Notes under the pieces: generated by a model
What the model saw: only the letters and a program-made list of their open reading frames with translations
Database searches by the model: none
Told to the model about the DNA's origin: nothing
In this document: positions 55,001 to 64,000 of the stretch, piece after piece
Layout: every line of letters begins with the position of its first letter
Position numbering within the stretch: position 1 is the stretch's first letter
NCBI GenBank assembly: GCA_027924645.1
Contig: BSBN01000241.1
Span: 12,114,001-12,178,000, forward strand
Source of the DNA: Cunninghamia lanceolata
Taxonomy: Eukaryota; Streptophyta; Pinopsida; Cupressales; Cupressaceae
Reading direction: 5' to 3'
DNA length: 64,000 bases
Program-made: the position numbers and the translations under genes

Positions 55001-56630
55001 TTGATGGCAGATTTGTGGTTAAGACATACCACAACAACTTGAAATATTTCCTCAGCCAGAAGGATCTCAATGAGAGGTAGGAAAAATAGGCAAGTAAACT
55101 TCAGGCTTACTATTTTGACATAGAGTATGTAAAGGGAAAGAAAACTGTAGTACCATATGCTTTATCTAGAAATCCAATTTCATGCTCTATGTCTAACATC
55201 TCTACTAATTGGAAAGTTGATATTATAGTAGAGTATACCAAGAATATTTTTGCTGCTGACATATTGAAAGGAAAGTTGCAAGATGATAGGTTCAGAGTAG
55301 CAAATCAACTCATCTTCTACAAGGATAGAGTTTATCTTGTGCCAGAGTCAAAGATGGAATATAAGGTCATGAGGGCAGTTCATAATACAACATTGGCAAG
55401 CACCCTGGATACGTCAAGACATATAAGTAGATTAGGGAGAGGTTCTCATGGAAAGTACTCAAAGGTGATGTCCTTAAGTCAGAAAATGCATTGCTTATCA
55501 GTAGAACAAGATAGAGCATATTTTCCCAGCAAATTTATTGCAATCCGTACTAATTCCTAATAAAAAATAGGAGAGTATCTCGATGGATTACATCATGGGT
55601 CTTCCAAAGATTTCGAGTAAGGATTGCATATATGTGGTAGTAGACGAACTCACTAAGTATGCTCATTTCTTTGCTATATCATCAGAGTAGAAGGCACCAT
55701 AGGTGGGTGATTTATTTTTTAGATAAGTATACAGGCTTCATGGGTTGTCTAAAAACAGCGAGTGACAAAGATAACAAGTTCCTTAGTTTATTTTGGCAGG
55801 AGCTCTTTAATTTTACAAGAACCAAGCTTACACCCAACACTAGTTACTACCCTCAAATTGATGGACAAACAAAGGTTGTGAACAAGTGGTTTAAGGGTAT
55901 TTAAGGTATTATGTAGCAAGACAACAAAATGCTTGGATCAAATGGCTCTATTTGGGAGAGCATTGTTATAATGCCAGACATCATGTCCATAGGTATGATT
56001 CCATTCATGGCTTTATATGGATATGAGGCTCTAAACTTCATTGATTTAGTCATCATTGATAGCAGAGTTCTAGGAGCTAGTGACTGGATCAAATAGAGCC
56101 AAGACATTTTGAAGGTTCTCAAAGACAACCTCTAGTAAGCACAAAATCAACAAAAGTTGTATGTAAATTAGCGCTGCATAGAAAGGAGCTTTGAGGTTTG
56201 ATACATGGTTTTCTTGAGATTGCAACCATACAAGCAGTCTTCTTTTAAGAAAAATGGAGCAGAGAAGCTCAAGCCCCACTTCTATGGACCATATAGAATC
56301 AAATGGAGAATTGGAGAGGTTGCAGATGAGCTTGAGCTGCCAGAGCATAGCAAGATTCATAATGTGTTTCATGTATCATGCCTCAAGAGGGAGCTTGGGC
56401 AACATATTACCCCTTTAGTAGAGCTACCTCCCTTGGATGATGAGGGAAAGTTGATCTTGGTTCATGAGGAAATCATTGACACCAAGGAATGAAAACTAAG
56501 GAACAAGAGCATCATAGAATACTTGGTTCATTGGAAGAATCTCCCTATAGAGGATGCCACTTGGGAAGGAGCACAGATTTTGGAGCATCCAAGTTTGCAA
56601 TTGCTTGTGGGCAAGCAATTTTGGGAGGGG
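52034..56630 (+). pseudogene. Chromovirus gag-pol with chromodomain, multiply broken
   Basis: Order on +: a gag domain (FDGSNKYTTRAWIQKLDKYF near 52570; LIDRFDRKDPKIHFRELA near 52770); protease VLIDSGATHNFIDERL (53407-53454); RT with [18 protein letters not shown] (near 54093), SGYH (near 54225), [11 protein letters not shown] and the catalytic FFDDI (near 54403), and LGHVTSAQGVQVD (near 54540); RNase H-like ILDFSLPFVLECDA (near 54810); integrase remnants with YYPQIDGQTKVVNKW (near 55850); and a C-terminal part LKPHFYGPYRIKWRIGEVAD ending in a chromodomain (EYLVHWKNLPIEDATWE, near 56520-56570). Most stops are TAG where Gln is usual (YH*IRL, TL*SCM, FS*LAAP, FN*YLVD, ER*EK). Chromodomains in this group direct integration to heterochromatin. 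Confidence 0.88.
56600..56619 (+). other. Hairpin before the chromovirus 3' LTR
   Basis: Stem ATTGCTTG / CAAGCAAT with loop TGGG, overlapping the last pol codons and followed by the purine tract TTTTGGGAGGGGCGGAC. It is the same structure as 34265-34286. Confidence 0.75.
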
Positions 56631-56635
56631 CGGAC

Positions 56636-57892
56636 TATCATGTCCCCTTTTAGACATAAGTAATCGGGAGCCCCCTAGCCTATTATTTTATTTCCCATAG
56701 ACTAAAGGGGAAGGAAGGTAAGGGAAATAATTCAAGTTGTCCTATTAACTTTATTTTATAACATTATAAGAAGGATGACTAATGTTTTATTATTATAAAG
56801 AGGGCCAATGTAATGTCATTTAAAAAAGTTTTTTCTAGACACTTTTATAAGGTGGTGGGGAAAAGAATTTAAAATTAGAAAAGATGATTATAAAAGAAGT
56901 TGGGCTTACAAGAATGCATCCATTGTCATTTGTTATCAAACCCTTTTCTTGAAGATCAAGCACTTGTGTTCATCTTTTGCCCAAGGACGAAAAACCCTCT
57001 TGGCATAGGAGTTTGGATGACAAAAACTCTCTAGATTTTCAGTTTTGGATTTGGGGACGAAAACCCTCTTATCCATTGGAAGCAATTCCATCCAAGGATT
57101 GTAGTTGTGCTGAAATTTTGAAGATTGTTTCTAGCTTCAATGGGTTTTGAAGATTATCAGTGTGTTGAAGAAATCCCATTTTGTAGAGTTGTGCTAAAGG
57201 TTTCCATATTTCAGTTTAGTTTGTGGTTTTTCAGTTTGGTAAAGAATTTCAGTTTTGTTGGTAAAGGTTTTCATTGCCATATAATTTTTATTTGTTATAA
57301 CAACAAATCTTATTATCTTATTGGTTGTGAGCTTGCTGGGCCCATTTTGGATGAGATGAACCATTAGTCGCAGCCTTGGGAATAATCTTCCATGCAATAT
57401 TGAGGCAGTTGTTAAAGTTTGTCTGTTGTCGTACGTATTTTACATTGAGTCGTAGCCTTTGGAGGTATTAAAGACTCCTGTACATCTTTATTTTTGCCAA
57501 TAGCAGCACTTTGGGAGTATTTGGACTTGCTTTTTGTTGCCATACAGCTGTAGCTTGTGTTTGGGAAGCATGCAATACCATTTCAGAGCTCTGAGGTTAG
57601 CCATTTGTGAAAGGAATATTTTATTTTATCTGATATTCAGTTTTATTGGTATGTGACTTATTTGGTACAACTATACCAATAACATTAAAATATTGTACAA
57701 CCATTTGTATTGAGTTTTCAATGGTCATTTCTGGAAATGAATATGCTGTACAACATTTCTAGATGATTTTGTTATTGCATAATATTAGTATCAGACTAGA
57801 TGAAGTAATTCTACTATTTAGTATTGTTGTTTACCAAATTAGAACACAAAAAATATTTCATGTTTTTGAAAATTTCAGTTGGGGACATTACA
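56636..57892 (+). repeat. 3' LTR of the chromovirus
   Basis: 1257 bp, start mutated to TATCATGTCCCC, ends GGGGACATTACA. Confidence 0.88.
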
Positions 57893-58120
57893 ATTGCTAG
57901 TGTCCACTATGCTCCTTTGGTGCCAAGTAAGTCTATTGTTTTTGCCCAGAACCCTCTTTTTTTTCCTAACAACTCTTAAACTCTAAGTTTAGGAGACTCT
58001 TCTTGCCTTTGAAAAGCTTGAACATATGCTTGAAATCCCTGTCATGAACTTTGATAAACAAGAAAATCTGTCTATTTTTAATCTAGAAGATAACTCGAAA
58101 TCAGAATTGTTCAAAGAAAA
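57893..58120 (+). pseudogene. 3' part of the split LINE ORF1
   Basis: Directly after the chromovirus, the sequence reads IASVHYAPLVPSKSIVFAQ and then an acidic stretch (ETLLAFEKLEHMLEIPVMNF, LEDNSKSELFKENC), consistent with the ORF1 tail. A stop and frame change lie between these parts. It ends where the Tat LTR begins. Confidence 0.5.
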
Positions 58121-59001
58121 TTGTGATAGGTAAAAATCAGGTTAATAAGATCAAGCATAGCCATGAAGACCTAACCCTACCATCATCAAAGAATCTAATC
58201 CAAATGAAATCAAAAGCATGCACTTCAAGCACAATATCACCTAGATTGTGTGATTCCTTGTTTATGATGTGGATTGCTTCTTCAACAATAAACAATAATG
58301 AAGATAAAAGCTGCCATGATGGATGGATGATAATGATGATAATCTCAATGGATGCTATGAATACTCAAGTGCTCAATATGCTCAGGATGATAATGTAGAC
58401 ATTATATAAATGCTGGATTAGGTGTAGTATGGAATGAGAGGATGTTTATATAGACTTCAATCAAAATTAATCAACGGTGAAGATTCAGTGTAATGTGAAT
58501 GGCTAAGATTAAATGATAGACATAGGTGAATGTGAAGATGACAAGTGGAGGGAAGATAGGGCTTATGTGTGACCGTGTACATAAAAAGTACTACATGTGA
58601 AAGATATTAAATAAAGGATGTACCAATTATTTTTTTTTAAATGAAAGAGGCACACACGTCGGCTCATGAGATAAATGATAAGATAAATTAATTACATAAA
58701 TAAAATTTATTTAATTAATTAGAAAGTGGGTTTATGAAAGAAATTTTTAATTAAATAAATAAAATTTATTTAATTAAAAATAGAAGAATGAAGATAATTA
58801 AATAATTAAAGATTGTTTAATTATAGCTTAGAGGAAATAGAAGAAATAGCTAATGAATTAATTAAATAAATATAAATTTATTTAATTAATAGAAGAAATA
58901 GATGTGTTAGGGATATTGCTCAAGTGTGTTAGACAAATACAGATGATAGATAATGCAATGTTTGAATGCTAGTGATAATGAGTCAATTTTGGGTGTTTAC
59001 A
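58121..59001 (-). repeat. 3' LTR of the Tat element (left border approximate)
   Basis: On the - strand it begins TGTAAACACCCAAAATTGAC at 59001, directly after a purine tract. The end is put near 58121 (TGATAGG on +), where the LINE-like reading ends. It contains AT-rich TTAATTAAATAAAT stretches (58680-58890). Confidence 0.6.
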
Positions 59002-59016
59002 TTTTGCCCCTCTTTG
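59002..59016 (-). other. Polypurine tract of the Tat element
   Basis: AAAGAGGGGCAAAA(T) on the - strand next to the LTR start, the usual form in this group. Confidence 0.75.
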
Positions 59017-59276
59017 ATACAATGTTCGATAGAGTGTTGTGTCAAAGAAGATATGATATTCATTTGATAAACAAGGTTATGCCTCAGTGTAACTGGCAGG
59101 TGGTGCCCCTTCGAGAGGTAAGCCAGGCTAACCAGGAAGGGCTGGATTGGCTCGCGACAAAAGGAAAAGCTAGGACACTAGGTGGACATGAAGAAAAAGG
59201 GGTGGGGTGGGAGAAAAGGGGATGATGCAGAAGAAAAGAGGCTTTGGCATAGAAGAATTAGGGTTTGGATAGGGGC

Positions 59277-59282
59277 TATAAG
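59277..59282 (+). promoter_or_regulatory. TATA-like site upstream of the antisense PMD gene
   Basis: GGGGCTATAAGTAGG on +, about 710 bp before the first PMD ATG and about 115 bp before an upstream ATG at 59394 (MVIPRRDHRAERVRTHGRLE), which is followed by a donor-like CCG|GTATGT at 59469. A spliced 5' exon is possible, but I could not join it in frame. Confidence 0.35.
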
Positions 59283-59559
59283 TAGGTCCTTCAAGGGCAA
59301 ATAGGCTCATCTGTGTTGAATTGTGTTCATTTGCGTAGAGAGATCTAGAGCTCCTGAGAGTTGGTGGGCGACGAGAGTTGGAGAGCTATCAGGATGGTGA
59401 TTCCACGCAGAGATCATCGTGCCGAGCGAGTGAGGACACATGGACGACTAGAGGGAGCAGGCGTACCGGTATGTATCGAAACTTTTGCTAAAAGTGTGAT
59501 TTTGATAGGCTAGAAGCATCATAAATGTACACACGTCACCAGAAGTGGCTAGGTCTTGG

Positions 59560-59930
59560 GATAGGTAGTTCAGGTCGCTTAGGAAGGGAAACAAGTCGCT
59601 TAAGGTAGTTAAGGTCGCTTATAGGCGCGGCTTGGTCGCATATGGAATAACAGGTCACTTCCAGTCGGCTAGACAAACATAGGCAAAATGCGCATATAGA
59701 TGAGAGCAAGTCACTTATGGGCTAAAAACAGGCACATTTATAGGTTCAGCTCGCTTGTAAAGAAAAGATGCTCGCTTGTAGGATAGAGATCGCTTATAAG
59801 CAAAAGGTATACGCATATAGAAATATAGCTCGCACATGGTCAATAAGCAGTCGCATAGGGAAAGTAGGTCGCATGCGATCAACAGACAAGCGCATATGGA
59901 AAAATGAGTCGCTTACAGTAGATAGAAGCT
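59560..59930 (+). repeat. Cluster of about 15 TCGCTTA/TCGCATA motifs
   Basis: Variants of (G/C)TCGCTTATAG, GTCGCATATGG and CTCGCTTGTA occur on average every 25 bp, interspersed with unrelated bases and all in the same orientation. It lies between the TATA-like site and the PMD coding region. Confidence 0.75.
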
Positions 59931-59987
59931 GGTATAGCAGTAAACGGTCCAGTTTTATAGCAGTTGTATGTAGCGTAAGGGACTGAC

Positions 59988-61046
59988 ATGATGAGTGAAA
60001 TGATGCAGGATATACTACCGCCTTTGTTATCACGAGAGCCACATCTGAGGGATTTGCGGTTGGTGAGATTGCTGGATGCAGATGAGCGGCTAGTGTTAGA
60101 GATCCTCAGATTAGATTATGTGTCAAGATTGGAGCCAATGCAGGCACATCGAGGATTGATGACGACGATGGTGGAGTGATGGATGAGCGAGCATAGTTCT
60201 TTTTTGTTGTCGACAGGAGAGGCTACGATCACACTAGAGGATGTGTTCCGGATTCTGCGTATTCCTATAGATGGGGACCGAGTAGATTATGATCCTGATA
60301 TGGGTCCAGCTGCATTCAGGAGATTGTTCGGGACACCAGACATTGGAGCAGAGGGCTCAGAGATTCCTATGGCGAGGATGGAGTTATGTGACAGACTGTA
60401 GCGAGTTGTAGTAGCTATTATCAGATGGCTAGTGGGAGACAGACAAGCGAGAGGGTTTCCGGTAGGATGGGGGATAGTGATGGAGGGGATGTTCTCCTAT
60501 GGGACGAGATATGCATGGGCGGAGTGTGTGCTTGGACAACTCTATCATTTCCTTCATGATGGTGCATATATGTTCGGGGCGAGTATGTCTGCAGGAGTTA
60601 CAGTTTTGCATGTGTGGGCGTATGAGCATATTCCAGTGACGAGACCAGAGGGATGGGTGGTTAGAGCAGCAAGAGAGCCGTATGCTAGGATGTATAGAGG
60701 AGCTTTGACATACCGGCAGCGCAGAGGACTAGTGTACTAGCAGAGGATGTTGGATGAGGTAGATAGATTTATATGGAGGCCATGGCTGGGATGTGAGAGA
60801 TGGGATAAGGAGGATACTGAGCTTGTCTATGCTAGGCAGGCGAGATATATTTTTGGACGCGGGATATACATTATAGAGCACTATTTGCTCGAGAGGGTTT
60901 TGAGACAGTTCGGGTTACCACAAGCAGTACCAGTTGGTGATGCCATTTTTGGGAGGACTCGACAGGAGGTGTTTGATTGGGGGCCGGAGGTTGTGATTGA
61001 CACGGTTTTGGCGGAGAGAAAGGGGCTACAACCAGTTGTATGGTAG
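59988..61046 (+). pseudogene. Plant mobile domain (PMD, aminotransferase-like/MAIN family) protein, three in-frame stops
   Basis: One continuous frame from ATG 59988 to 61046 (352 codons), interrupted by TGA 60177, TAG 60399 and TAG 60738. PMD marks: a leading LREPHLRDLRLVRLLDADER-type helix region (residues ~15-40), SFLLSTGEATITLEDVFRIL (~70-90), IPIDGDRVDYD, VLGQLYHFLHDGAYMFGASM and FIWRPWLG. The TGA lies at the Arg of the usual VERW motif and fits CGA to TGA; the TAGs fit CAG to TAG. PMD proteins in plants include silencing factors (MAIN, MAIL1) and transposon-carried copies. Here the gene is antisense to a Tat pol, so it is a transposon-carried copy. The start could be further upstream if a spliced exon exists. 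Confidence 0.8.
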
Positions 61047-62187
61047 TGGGGACAGTTGTATGGCTGGAGCTTTCAGTATACACATAGTCTGCTTCCTGCT
61101 TGAGCTGATCAAAGAGAAGATGGAAGATGAGAGAAGATGAAAAAGATTGGGTGGATCATCTATGCTTGAGTACTGGAAACTTCCTTCGTATTCCAGACTG
61201 CCTACATACCCTGTATCCACGGGATCAAAGCACATTTACGATAAAGATGAGAAATGATGAATATGTAGTTCTGGGTTTTATTGGTGATGTGTGATGAAAA
61301 ATAGAAGAATGTGAGATGAAAGATTGGAGAATGATTAGAAGAAAGATGAAAGATGGATAATGAAAAGAGAGGCTATCGTTTTTGCCTGAATCAGAGTGCT
61401 TCCTTCGCATCTCAAATTGCCTACATACCTTGTATCCACGGGATCAAGGCTTTAACGATAGAGCTGAGATGTAGTTCTTGCTTATTACGCTAGTGAGTGA
61501 TGTTAAAAGAATCAACTTATTGCTTGGATGTTTGCGTTGGCGATGTTTTTGCTACGTTTGGATGTTGGTTGAGCTTGAATTGATTGCAAAGATACGAATC
61601 CTGGTTGCAAATGTTTGCCCTGTTTGTCGTTAGATGAACGCTATGGTTGAAGTTGAAAGTTTGTTGTGTTGTGAGCTAAGGTGTTCGTTGTGTTATGAGC
61701 TAGAGCTGGCGGTATCCACTTCCAAATAAGGCTCAACAAATGCCCCCAGTGTGGGATGAGGTTTATTGTGGAGAAGCGACAATGGAGAGTGCGTGTGGAC
61801 ATGATGCTAAGGTGCCAAAAAGATATAGTTATCGCAACAATGTCTTAAGTAGGATAGCTAGCATTGATAGAGGTTAAAACGGAAAAGCTATTTATTGCGA
61901 TGAAATGCAGATTATGATATGGATTATGTAGGATAAGATGTCGAAGTATTCTAGGCAGAGTGGTGATCAAACAAACTAAACAGATAATGGAGACTGGTCA
62001 CTACACAGCGCCTGTTTGCCAGGTTTTCACTGGGGTACTTATCCAAGGCACCTGTTTACCAGGTTTTCACCAGAGGACGGATTATTTATCTTATACTATT
62101 ATTATATTTTTGTTATCCAAAGCGCCACAAAGTGGTTTTCACTATTGGATGGATTTTTTTTTTTTGTTTTTTTGGGATAGCTGAGAT
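61047..62187 (+). other. Spacer between PMD gene and pol end, with diverged repeats
   Basis: No gene. Two copies of a CTTCCTTCG...TGCCTACATACC(C/T)TGTATCCACGGGATCAA block start at 61180 and 61399 (219 bp apart), each followed by ACGATA...GATGAGA/GAGCTGAGA and TGTAGTTCT. A CCTGTTT(G/A)CCAGGTTTTCAC doublet lies at 62009-62070. A T-run lies at 62154-62173. Confidence 0.7.
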
Positions 62188-64000
62188 TCAAGGATAAAAC
62201 TTCTTGAGATGGATGCTGTTGACTAGTTCATCCAATGGAATGCCTTCAGGTGTTGAGAGAGTATATGCACCTGATCCATAAACTGCTGTGATGATGAAAG
62301 GACCAAGCCAATTTGGTTCAAACTTGCCCTATTTCTCACGATGTTGCTGATTCCTTTGATTCTTTTTAAGGACAAGATCTCCAACTTGAAATCTGCGTTC
62401 TCTGATTTTTTTGTTGTAGCTGCGGCGTAGACGGTTTTGATAAACTTGGAGATGGTTGAGTGCTGTAAGACGCCGTTCATCTAGAAGCTCAAGCTCATGT
62501 TGTCTGGATACTCGATATTCTTCCTCTGAGATGGTATGCTGTAGGGATACTCGCAGTGAGGGGATCTCAACCTCAATAGGTAAAATAGCTTCAGTGCCAT
62601 ACATAAGAGCATAAGGTGTAGCTCCAGTAGGAGTTCTGATACTTGTTCTATATGCCCATAATGCAGGATGGAGTTGTAAATGCCAATCCCGATCAGCCTC
62701 ATTGACTGTCTTTTTGAGAATCTTGATGATTGTTTTGTTAGAAGCCTCAGCTTGGCCATTGCTCTGAGGATAGTAAGGGGTAGAGAATCGATGTTGGATA
62801 TGGAACTTTTTGTAAAGATCTCTAACCTCTTGGTTCTTAAAGGGGCGACCATTATCAGTGACAATAGCTTGAGGAACTCCATTGCGGCAAATGATATAGT
62901 GTAGGATAAACTTGGATATTTGCTTGTCGGTGATATAAGTCATTGGTATGGCTTCCACCCACTTTGTGAAATATTCAATGGCGGTGATAATGAACTTATG
63001 ACCATTTGATGAAGTAGGATGGATTTTACCTATGAGATCAAGTCCCCATTGCAAAAAAGGCCATGGAGTAGGCTGAAGCTCATGTGTTGGTGCATGTATT
63101 AAATCTCCATGTTTCTGACATTGTAGACATCTCTTTGTGAATTGTTGTGCATCTTTTTCCATGGTTGGCCAATAGTATCCTGCTCGTAGAAGTTTCTTAA
63201 CAAGGCCAAGGCCAGTAGAATGCGAGCCGTAGACACCTTCATGTACATCACGTAAGGCCACTTTTGCTTCCTCAGAATCAAGATACCTAAGAAGGATACC
63301 ATCAAGACTCCGACGATAAAGGGTGTCTCCCAAAATAGTGTAACGAGAGGCTCGACGGATAAAGGTTTTGCGTAGGGTGTTAGATAATTGAAATGGAAAG
63401 GTTTGATTACGGAGATACTTGTATAAATCCTCATACCACAACGAATTGGGACCAACAATTTCACATATAAGCTCAGACTGTGGTACTTCAAATGCTGGAA
63501 TCAGAAGCTGTTCAACTAGAAACTCACATTTATGTGTATTAGATGGCATGTCTAGAAGAGACCCAATCATAGCCATGGCATCTGCTGCTCTGTTCTGTAG
63601 TCTTGGGATTTGTTCAAAGGTGATATTGTCAAAATAATTTTTAAAATCATCAACCATTACCTTGTATGGAAGAAGCTTCTCATCTTTTGTTTGATATTCA
63701 TCTAAGACCTGTTTGATAACCAATTGAGACTCGCCAAAGACTTGTAACTGTTTGATAGCCCATTGTACTGCCATGCGTAATCCTGTGATTAAAGCTTCAT
63801 ACTCTGCTATGTTATTGGTACATGGAAATGCAATTCTGTATGATTTGGGTATACAATCTCCTTGAGAGGTAACAAACAATATCCCTGCTCCTGATCCATG
63901 TTGTGTGTAAGAACCATCAAAATATAGTTGCCACCATGCTGGGGAAGTTAAATTGAACAACCCTTCATCGGGGAATTTTGGATACATTGGGTGAATATCT
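62188..64000 (-). pseudogene. Tat-type gypsy pol: second RNase H and integrase, 5' partial, one in-frame stop
   Basis: The frame is open to the window edge at 64000 and ends with TGA at 62190-62188. An archaeal-type RNase H comes first (WWQLYFDGSY, GSGAGILF, NIAEYEALITGLRMA, VFGESQLV, NRAADAMAM). A linker follows, then integrase with the HHCC finger (HEGVYGSH ... RCLQCQKHG) and the catalytic core: D in LDLIGKI, D in IVTDNGRPF and E in YPQSNGQAEASNKTI. The C-terminal domain has ERRFQVGDLVLKKNQ. A TAG at 62331-62329 (REK*GKFEPNWLGPF) is the only stop in 600 codons. The RNase H motif GDS, usual in this family, reads GES here. This copy is the least decayed retroelement gene of the window. Confidence 0.85.

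Larger units (their letters stand above)
50719..57892 (+). mobile_element. Ty3/gypsy chromovirus, 7.2 kb, inserted in LINE ORF1, decayed
   Basis: LTRs at 50719-51925 and 56636-57892 (TGTCATGTCCCC ... GGGGACATTACA) flank a primer site, gag, protease, RT, RNase H, integrase and a C-terminal chromodomain in gypsy order. The presumed target duplication is ATTTC on the left (50714-50718) and ATTGC on the right (57893-57897), one mismatch, in keeping with the clear LTR divergence. The reading frame has more than ten stops. It interrupts a LINE ORF1, so it is younger than the LINE. Confidence 0.9.
58121..64000 (-). mobile_element. Ty3/gypsy element of Tat lineage, 3' part, with antisense PMD gene
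   Basis: The element runs on the - strand and leaves the window at 64000. From right to left: pol with a second RNase H and integrase (62188-64000), a 1.1-kb spacer with repeats, a plant mobile domain gene on the opposite strand (59988-61046) with its own upstream region, a purine tract (59016-59002), and the 3' LTR (about 58121-59001). Tat-group elements often carry an extra gene between pol and the 3' LTR, sometimes antisense; that is recalled family knowledge. The left border sits in LINE ORF1 sequence. The TSD cannot be tested. Confidence 0.75.

Overview
The window looks like one locus of a very large, repeat-rich seed-plant genome, most likely a conifer. This rests on a plant-type cytosolic tryptophanyl-tRNA synthetase (TrpRS) gene whose short exons are separated by introns of up to about 21 kb, and on the transposons filling those introns: Ty1/copia, Ty3/gypsy of chromovirus and Tat type, LINE, SINE and hAT. 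The species cannot be read from the sequence. The only host gene I recognise is TrpRS on the + strand. Eight exons (475-526, 4608-4673, 4881-4967, 6800-6892, 27830-27910, 28233-28304, 42452-42520, 42738-42848) encode about 210 contiguous residues, covering the second half of the catalytic domain with the AIDQ and KMSAS motifs and most of the C-terminal domain. The N-terminal exons lie before the window. The last short exon was not found.

Layout. Intron 527-4607 holds a degraded copia LTR plus an RNase H tail (2183-3740). The 20.9-kb intron 6893-27829 holds a hAT fragment, a complete but dead copia element (9216-16033, TSD GAATG), and an 8.5-kb hAT element (17769-26253, TSD ATTTGAAG) carrying a four-exon DUF659-type transposase next to a block of hairpin-rich tandem repeats. 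The 14.1-kb intron 28305-42451 holds a hAT pseudogene, a solo LTR (30904-32854, TSD TATGC), and a large non-autonomous LTR element (about 34058-39945) with one long unknown reading frame and a second solo LTR (36733-38749, TSD CAAAC) nested in its 5' LTR. Everything after 42848 would be the last intron or beyond: a 315-bp tandem array, a 1.27-kb non-autonomous hAT element (47271-48540, TSD GTTCTAAC) with a tRNA-derived SINE inside, a LINE ORF1 split by a chromovirus (50719-57892), and the 3' half of a Tat-lineage gypsy element on the - strand (58121-64000) with a plant mobile domain (PMD) gene in antisense.

Three signals recur. First, most in-frame stops in the dead transposon genes are TAG at places where the family has Gln, the pattern expected from deamination of methylated CHG sites (CAG to TAG). 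Second, several unrelated-looking LTRs share TGTAATGTCCCC / GGGGACATTACA termini. Third, the chromovirus and the non-autonomous LTR element share a small hairpin just before the 3' LTR, suggesting that one mobilises the other. All calls are by eye. No database search or alignment was run.
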